DNA from: an uncultured Eubacteriales bacterium
Lineage (GTDB): Bacteria > Bacillota > Clostridia > Peptostreptococcales > Anaerovoracaceae
Assembly: GCA_902778565.1 (NCBI GenBank)
Contig: CACYYH010000005.1
Coordinates: forward strand, 1 to 56,857
DNA: 56,857 nucleotides
Direction of reading: 5' to 3'
In this document: positions 52,748-56,857 of the stretch, piece by piece
Position numbering within the stretch: the stretch's first letter is position 1
Layout: the number at the start of each line of letters is the position of its first letter
Program-made: the position numbers and the translations under genes
The notes under the pieces: model-generated
What the model was told of the DNA's origin: nothing
Databases searched by the model: none
Seen by the model: the letters and a program-made list of their open reading frames with translations, nothing else

Positions 52748-54280
52748 TTATTCGCCGATGTTCTTGTATGTTCCGTTGGCTCTCAGTTCTGCCAGTCTCT
52801 CAAGAGCATGTGCATGTGCTTCTTCAGGAGCTGCATCAACAGGACCCTTCTTAACTTTTCCGCCGAAGATGCCGGTTCTGGAACCATCAGCATAGATGAT
52901 GTTTCCGCCCCATGCAGCTGTTACGATGGAAACGATAGGGCTCAGGATGTTAGCAAATGCGAAAGGCAGGTACTGGAGTGTGGGAACTCCCATGATGCCG
53001 GAGTGATATACACCGCAGGTTGACCAAGGTACCAGAGGGCTGAACAGTGTTCCGCCGTCTTCCTGACATCTTGAAAGGAATGCTCTGGAAAGTCCCATAT
53101 CATCGACCTTCTCTTTATACATTGAGGAAGGAATGATCATGCCGAGGTACTGATCGCACATGGTAAGGATTACGAACATTGCGGAGCAAACGATTGCAAC
53201 ACACATATGGAAAGGTGTCTTGATGTTCTTGATCAGTCCGCCGAGCAGTGACTCGATGCAGCCGACTCTAGCATACATACCGCCCATTGCGATAGCGATG
53301 AGGGCCATGTTGATGGTCCAGAGCATGGAGTCCATTCCTCCTCTGGTCATCAGAGCGTCAGCCAGTTCGTTTCCTGTTTCTGTAGCATATCCATAGTGGG
53401 TCATGCCGATGCAGTCTGCGAAGTTAGCGCCCTGGAAGATAACTGCGAATAAGCAGCCTACTGCAGCAGCGAGGAGAACTCCGGGAACTGCGGGGATCTT
53501 GAATACTGCGATACCGATGATGAAGAGTACAGGGATCAGAAGAACGGGGCTCATGTAGTTGTAGTTGCCCTGAATAGCATCGGATACACCCTGTACCAGT
53601 TCGGGATCATACTGTCCTACGTTTCCAGCAAGGGAGATCACGCAGTAAATAAGGAATGCGAGAAGGAATGTAGGACCTGTGGTTCCTACAAGAGCTCTTA
53701 CGTGGTCGAAAAGACCTGTCTGAGCGGATGCAGGTGAAAGGTTGGTGGTATCGGAAAGAGGTGAGAACTTATCACCTGTGCATGCTCCGGAAAGAACAGC
53801 ACCTGCGATGAGTCCGGGGTTAACTCCCATGGTAGCTCCGATGGTAAGGAATGCGATACCGAGTGTAGCAGTTGTGGTGTAGGATGAACCTAAAGCAGAT
53901 GCTACGATCAGGCAAAGCAGACATACCGTAGGAAGGAAGATCTTGGGAGTGAATAATTTCAGTCCGTAGAATACGAGGGCGGGAATGGTTCCGCAAGCCT
54001 CGAAGGAACCTACCAAGCATCCTACGAATAACAGGATGTACATAGCTTCCAGGGACTGTGCCATAGCGTCATAACCTGCAGCAAGGACTTCCTTGATGGG
54101 AACCTTGCAGAGGAAGCCGATAAAGCCGATAACGCAGGCTGCGATAAGAACGTACATATGAGGATCCTGTCCCCATCCTAAACGGCTGTTGGCAAGCATC
54201 AGGCCTAACAGGACGATAATAGGAAGAGCGGCCTCGATCTTGCTGGGAAGACGTTCGCCAGCTTTTCTAGTTTCAGCCAT
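52748..54280 (-). CDS. NhaC-family Na+/H+ antiporter-like transporter
   Basis: A 510-residue carrier with about twelve membrane segments. The NhaC-type core GDKFSPLSDTTNLSPA is intact, as is the C-terminal counterpart near FSPLVPWSTCG. Members exchange Na+ for H+ or organic acids (MleN). The C-terminal tail is a soluble Ala/Glu-rich stretch. AGGAGGT precedes the ATG. The location beside a corrinoid protein and a PocR regulator suggests it may move a methylated substrate or manage sodium; not provable here. Confidence 0.87.
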   Translation of the reverse strand: MAETRKAGERLPSKIEAALPIIVLLGLMLANSRLGWGQDPHMYVLIAACVIGFIGFLCKVPIKEVLAAGYDAMAQSLEAMYILLFVGCLVGSFEACGTIPALVFYGLKLFTPKIFLPTVCLLCLIVASALGSSYTTTATLGIAFLTIGATMGVNPGLIAGAVLSGACTGDKFSPLSDTTNLSPASAQTGLFDHVRALVGTTGPTFLLAFLIYCVISLAGNVGQYDPELVQGVSDAIQGNYNYMSPVLLIPVLFIIGIAVFKIPAVPGVLLAAAVGCLFAVIFQGANFADCIGMTHYGYATETGNELADALMTRGGMDSMLWTINMALIAIAMGGMYARVGCIESLLGGLIKNIKTPFHMCVAIVCSAMFVILTMCDQYLGMIIPSSMYKEKVDDMGLSRAFLSRCQEDGGTLFSPLVPWSTCGVYHSGIMGVPTLQYLPFAFANILSPIVSIVTAAWGGNIIYADGSRTGIFGGKVKKGPVDAAPEEAHAHALERLAELRANGTYKNIGE

Positions 54281-54610
54281 ATTTTACCTCCTAGACTAGT
54301 GAAAAAAAGAATAATTCCCGATGTGTATATATGCACTGGGTATAATAATATAATATTTTAGGCATACTACCACATCTGTTCTTATTTTAACACACTAAAG
54401 CAGTGGTTTCATAACCTGTTTGCGTTTTTTTATTACTGAATTGCTTTATATAACTATTCTTCAAACAAAGTAATAAATTTTCGTTATTTTTTATGTATTA
54501 AATTGCTTGATTATTTTATCAATTTGCTTTTTGAATAATACAAAAAAGACCTCTGCATCTTCGTGCAAAGGCCTTTGATCATATTCGTTATTTTTACACA
54601 CGATAATTAT
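54281..54610. promoter_or_regulatory. upstream region of nhaC and terminator of the corrinoid gene
   Basis: This AT-rich gap has no gene. A terminator for the corrinoid gene lies at 54548-54573 (CCTCTGCA/TGCAAAGG, then Ts on the minus strand). Motifs GAATTGCTT (about 54438) and ATTAAATTGC (54497-54506) resemble the AATTAAGTTGC site upstream of the mtbA-like gene and the glycyl-radical operon. Confidence 0.5.
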
Positions 54611-55294
54611 TCAGCGATTACCGTTTTTCTTTTTGTTGAGAAGTTCCAGGGCTTTTTCAACGGCATCTCTTGCAGTATCGGAATAGCCGTCCGCTCCGAT
54701 CTTCTCTGCCCAGCGCTGAGTCACCGGTGCTCCGCCAACCATGGTTATGTACCTGTCTCTTTCTCCTATCTCCCTCAGGTATTTCTCCAGCTTCTTCTGT
54801 TCCTTCAGAGACGAAGTAAGCAGCGCGCTGGTTCCTATTATGTCCACGTTGAACTCTCTTGCGGCCAGAGCTATGGCTTCCACCGATACCTCGCAGCCAA
54901 GATCTATCACTTCAAAGCCTGCGTTTTTGAGAAAAGCTCCCACCAGGCCTTTCCCCAGATCGTGGATATCCCCTGCCACAGTAGCCAGAAGTACGCGGGG
55001 TTTACCGGTCGATACCGGTCCCGGAGCTTCATTGAGCCCAAGGTGCCTGAAGATCTCATCCGTAACTTCCTTCATGGTGTCAGATGCAAAGAGAAGCTCC
55101 GCCACAGATATTTCTCCTCTGTCAAAACGCTCCATGATCTCTTCGTTTCCTGCACCGAAACCCTTCATCAGGATATCCATAAGGTCAATGCCCTCTTCCT
55201 CTGCCTGACCAATGACTTCTGCTGCGGTCTCGTCGTCCCCTTCTATTATTGCCTTTTTAGCCTTTTCAAAAATATCAGTATAGTCTTCGCTCAT
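54611..55294 (-). CDS. second methyltransferase corrinoid protein
   Basis: A 227-residue B12-binding protein of the MtbC/MttC/MtgC family. A helical cap precedes DIHDLGK with His111 as lower ligand, then GTSALLTSSL and VGGAPVTQRWAEKIGADGY. It differs clearly from MttC at 39.3 kb, so it is not a recent copy. No methyltransferase gene is adjacent in the window. It might serve MtbB, or a methyltransferase beyond the right edge. The ribosome site is weak. It is divergent from the PocR-AraC gene. Confidence 0.92.
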   Translation of the reverse strand: MSEDYTDIFEKAKKAIIEGDDETAAEVIGQAEEEGIDLMDILMKGFGAGNEEIMERFDRGEISVAELLFASDTMKEVTDEIFRHLGLNEAPGPVSTGKPRVLLATVAGDIHDLGKGLVGAFLKNAGFEVIDLGCEVSVEAIALAAREFNVDIIGTSALLTSSLKEQKKLEKYLREIGERDRYITMVGGAPVTQRWAEKIGADGYSDTARDAVEKALELLNKKKNGNR

Positions 55295-55446
55295 CTCTGT
55301 CTGCTTTAAATGTCGGACGATTATCTTTTGGGTTATTTTATCATAATATAAGTAAAATGCATAATATTTTTTGACCGAAACCTAAAATATGATATAATAA
55401 ACCTGATAATAATTATATTTACTATGATTTTTTATAGGGCAAGAAG

Positions 55447-56721
55447 ATGAACAGCTCAAATTCCACACTAAAATCTAAGGAAACAGTAAAAAGTCTTGAA
55501 GCCTCCGTAAACGCCTTCAGCAGGATATCAGGAGTGCCGGTGACCTATTACGATAATTCCGGCGCCATATCGAAGGAGTATTCTCCCGAAAGGAAGATCT
55601 GCGGCAAATTCAAAATATATTCCAGATCCAACAGCAAATGCAGGAGTCTGCTGAAATTTGCGGGAAACTTCTCCTCAGGTCTCGGCGAGCCCTATATCTT
55701 TTTCTGCAGAGCAGGGCTGTCCAATATGGCCTTTCCTCTGATAGAGAACGGTTCTGTGGAAGGATACTTCATCGCCGGTCCCTTTGTCATGAAGAAGCTT
55801 AAAAGCAGCAGCATCTCAAACTTCGTGCAGATGAACGCCATCAACGATGACGAACTGACCGATATAATGGATTTTGCAGGCACACTTCCCGTCTTCACCA
55901 TCGAAGAGATTTCAAGCCTATCGATCCTCTTCTACAATTCCGTCGTTTCAACAATGAATTCTTCCGCAGATTATCAGAACGCAAAGAAGGATTTCAACGA
56001 CCAGATAACCCTTGGCGGCATGATAAGGCAGAGCAAAAAAGACCGCTTGTCATCAGCCTTCCCTGCAGAAATGACGGATGACCTCATAAACGCCATAATC
56101 GGAGGCAAGACAGTCCAGGCGGAAAAGATCTCCTCAAGGATCCTTGAACGTCTTTACGTCATCTGCCTGGGAGACCTGGATGAGATCAAGACCATGATCC
56201 TCTGGATCACCGCCACCATAATCAAGAACTTTTCCGGTGAGGAGAGGTTCAGCTTCGGCGAGTTCGCCGAGATGGATATGGACATAATCAACAAGATAAA
56301 CGAGGCCGCCACCACTGATGAGCTGTCAGAAACCTTCCGCGGACTGGTGAAGCGCATATCAGCGGATCTGGTTTCCTCTGTTTATCCCGGAGCTTCTCCC
56401 CTGATCGCCCGCAGCTTAAGATACATAAAGAGTAACTATACACGGAAGATCAAGCTGACGGACATCTCTAATGAGCTTCACGTCAACCCCACCTATTTCT
56501 CCGCGCTTTTCAGCCAGGAGATGGGCAGACCTTTCACCGACTATATCCTCGAACTGAGGATCAGCAAAGCAAAAGATCTTCTCAGGAACACCAACATGGA
56601 TATCGTGGATATTTCAGGCGCATCAGGTTTTGAGAACCAGAGTTACTTCACCAAGATCTTCAGAAAGCGCACCGGTCAGACGCCCAGGCAGTACCGTCAG
56701 GGCAGCGGTGAACACGAATAA
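55447..56721 (+). CDS. PocR-AraC transcriptional regulator
   Basis: A 424-residue regulator. Residues about 10-170 form a PocR sensory domain (DNSGAISKEYSPE; FFCRAGLSNMAFPLIENG) with Cys positions typical of the family. The last 100 residues are an AraC helix-turn-helix pair (IKLTDISNELHVNPTYFSALF; ISGASGFENQSYFTKIFRKR). PocR domains bind small organic molecules, and such regulators recur near corrinoid methyltransferase genes. It probably senses the substrate of the neighbouring corrinoid system. Confidence 0.88.
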   Translation: MNSSNSTLKSKETVKSLEASVNAFSRISGVPVTYYDNSGAISKEYSPERKICGKFKIYSRSNSKCRSLLKFAGNFSSGLGEPYIFFCRAGLSNMAFPLIENGSVEGYFIAGPFVMKKLKSSSISNFVQMNAINDDELTDIMDFAGTLPVFTIEEISSLSILFYNSVVSTMNSSADYQNAKKDFNDQITLGGMIRQSKKDRLSSAFPAEMTDDLINAIIGGKTVQAEKISSRILERLYVICLGDLDEIKTMILWITATIIKNFSGEERFSFGEFAEMDMDIINKINEAATTDELSETFRGLVKRISADLVSSVYPGASPLIARSLRYIKSNYTRKIKLTDISNELHVNPTYFSALFSQEMGRPFTDYILELRISKAKDLLRNTNMDIVDISGASGFENQSYFTKIFRKRTGQTPRQYRQGSGEHE

Positions 56722-56773
56722 CATTAAATAATAGTAAAAAGAGGAGCGACCGGTTCGCTTGAACTGGTAAACT

Positions 56774-56809
56774 AAAAGTAGACATGAAAAAAACCATGTC
56801 TACTTTTTT
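56774..56809 (+). terminator. terminator after the PocR-AraC gene
   Basis: A 13-bp stem (AAAAGTAGACATG / CATGTCTACTTTT) with an A-rich loop and a T run. Confidence 0.9.
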
Positions 56810-56841
56810 CATGGTAAAATCAGTTCAGGAGGTGAATTAAT

Positions 56842-56857
56842 ATGAGTAGAACCAAGG
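56842..56857 (+). CDS. start of a further gene (MSRTK...)
   Basis: ATG 56842 follows AGGAGGTGAATTAAT, an excellent ribosome binding site, and a TAAAAT at about 56814. Only five residues are visible before the window ends, so no function can be given. Confidence 0.6.

Overview
The window comes from an anaerobic, probably gut-type clostridial Firmicute. This rests on a butyryl-CoA-dehydrogenase-like start at the left edge, strong AGGAGG ribosome binding sites, Firmicutes-type RNase Y, LexA, IlvB and a FeoA-FeoB fusion, and two glycyl-radical/corrinoid systems. The family is uncertain; Anaerovoracaceae-like Eubacteriales would fit but cannot be proven from sequence reading. The cell decodes UAG as pyrrolysine (Pyl): a tRNA with anticodon CUA, split pyrrolysyl-tRNA synthetase genes and two methyltransferase genes with in-frame amber codons are all present.

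Layout. Positions 1-29,250 are mostly housekeeping. They hold an acyl-CoA dehydrogenase fragment, thiI, pepD, a striking periodic palindrome array (3204-3501), a small XRE/membrane-protein pair, mscS, a cysteine desulfurase, a MATE exporter, rny, feoAB with a MinD-like ATPase, radC-cmk-nrdR, an exported trigger-factor-like lipoprotein, a BMP-family binding protein, a NifU-like/GGGtGRT pair, nucleoside salvage (pdp, deoB), a phosphoesterase, rmuC, ilvBN, a MalY-like lyase, infC-rpmI-rplT with an attenuator-type leader, and lexA.

Positions 29,250-44,000 are a methylamine/pyrrolysine island. Transcribed leftward are mttC-mttB-mtbB (trimethylamine and dimethylamine methyltransferases with Pyl codons, plus a corrinoid protein), then an ATP-dependent corrinoid reductive activator, pylC, pylSc, pylD, pylT, pylSn and a LysO-type lysine exporter. 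Transcribed rightward from the same divergent promoter region are a MtbA-like methyltransferase with a thioredoxin-like tail, a CobW-type GTPase and a PadR regulator. A Cys-rich DUF5714/lipoyl-like protein follows. MttB and MtbB should methylate the corrinoid protein, the activator should rescue oxidised Co(II), and the MtbA-like enzyme should pass the methyl group on. No pylB and no mtmB lie in the window.

Positions 44,000-48,800 hold a glycyl-radical operon (SDR, glycyl radical enzyme, activase) divergent from an AraC regulator. The enzyme has GCIQP where known eliminases have GC-x-E, so its substrate is open. Positions 50,600-56,857 hold a DMT exporter, a DUF2284 Cys-rich protein, a small membrane protein, an NhaC-family antiporter, a second corrinoid protein, a PocR-AraC regulator and the start of one further gene. 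Shared short motifs (GCAACTTAATT and relatives) lie upstream of the MtbA-like gene, the glycyl-radical operon and, in a weaker form, nhaC, hinting at common control.

Three long rod-like inverted repeats (about 29,250, 35,950 and 45,050) have locus-specific arms but share loop motifs. They look like a dispersed structured element.
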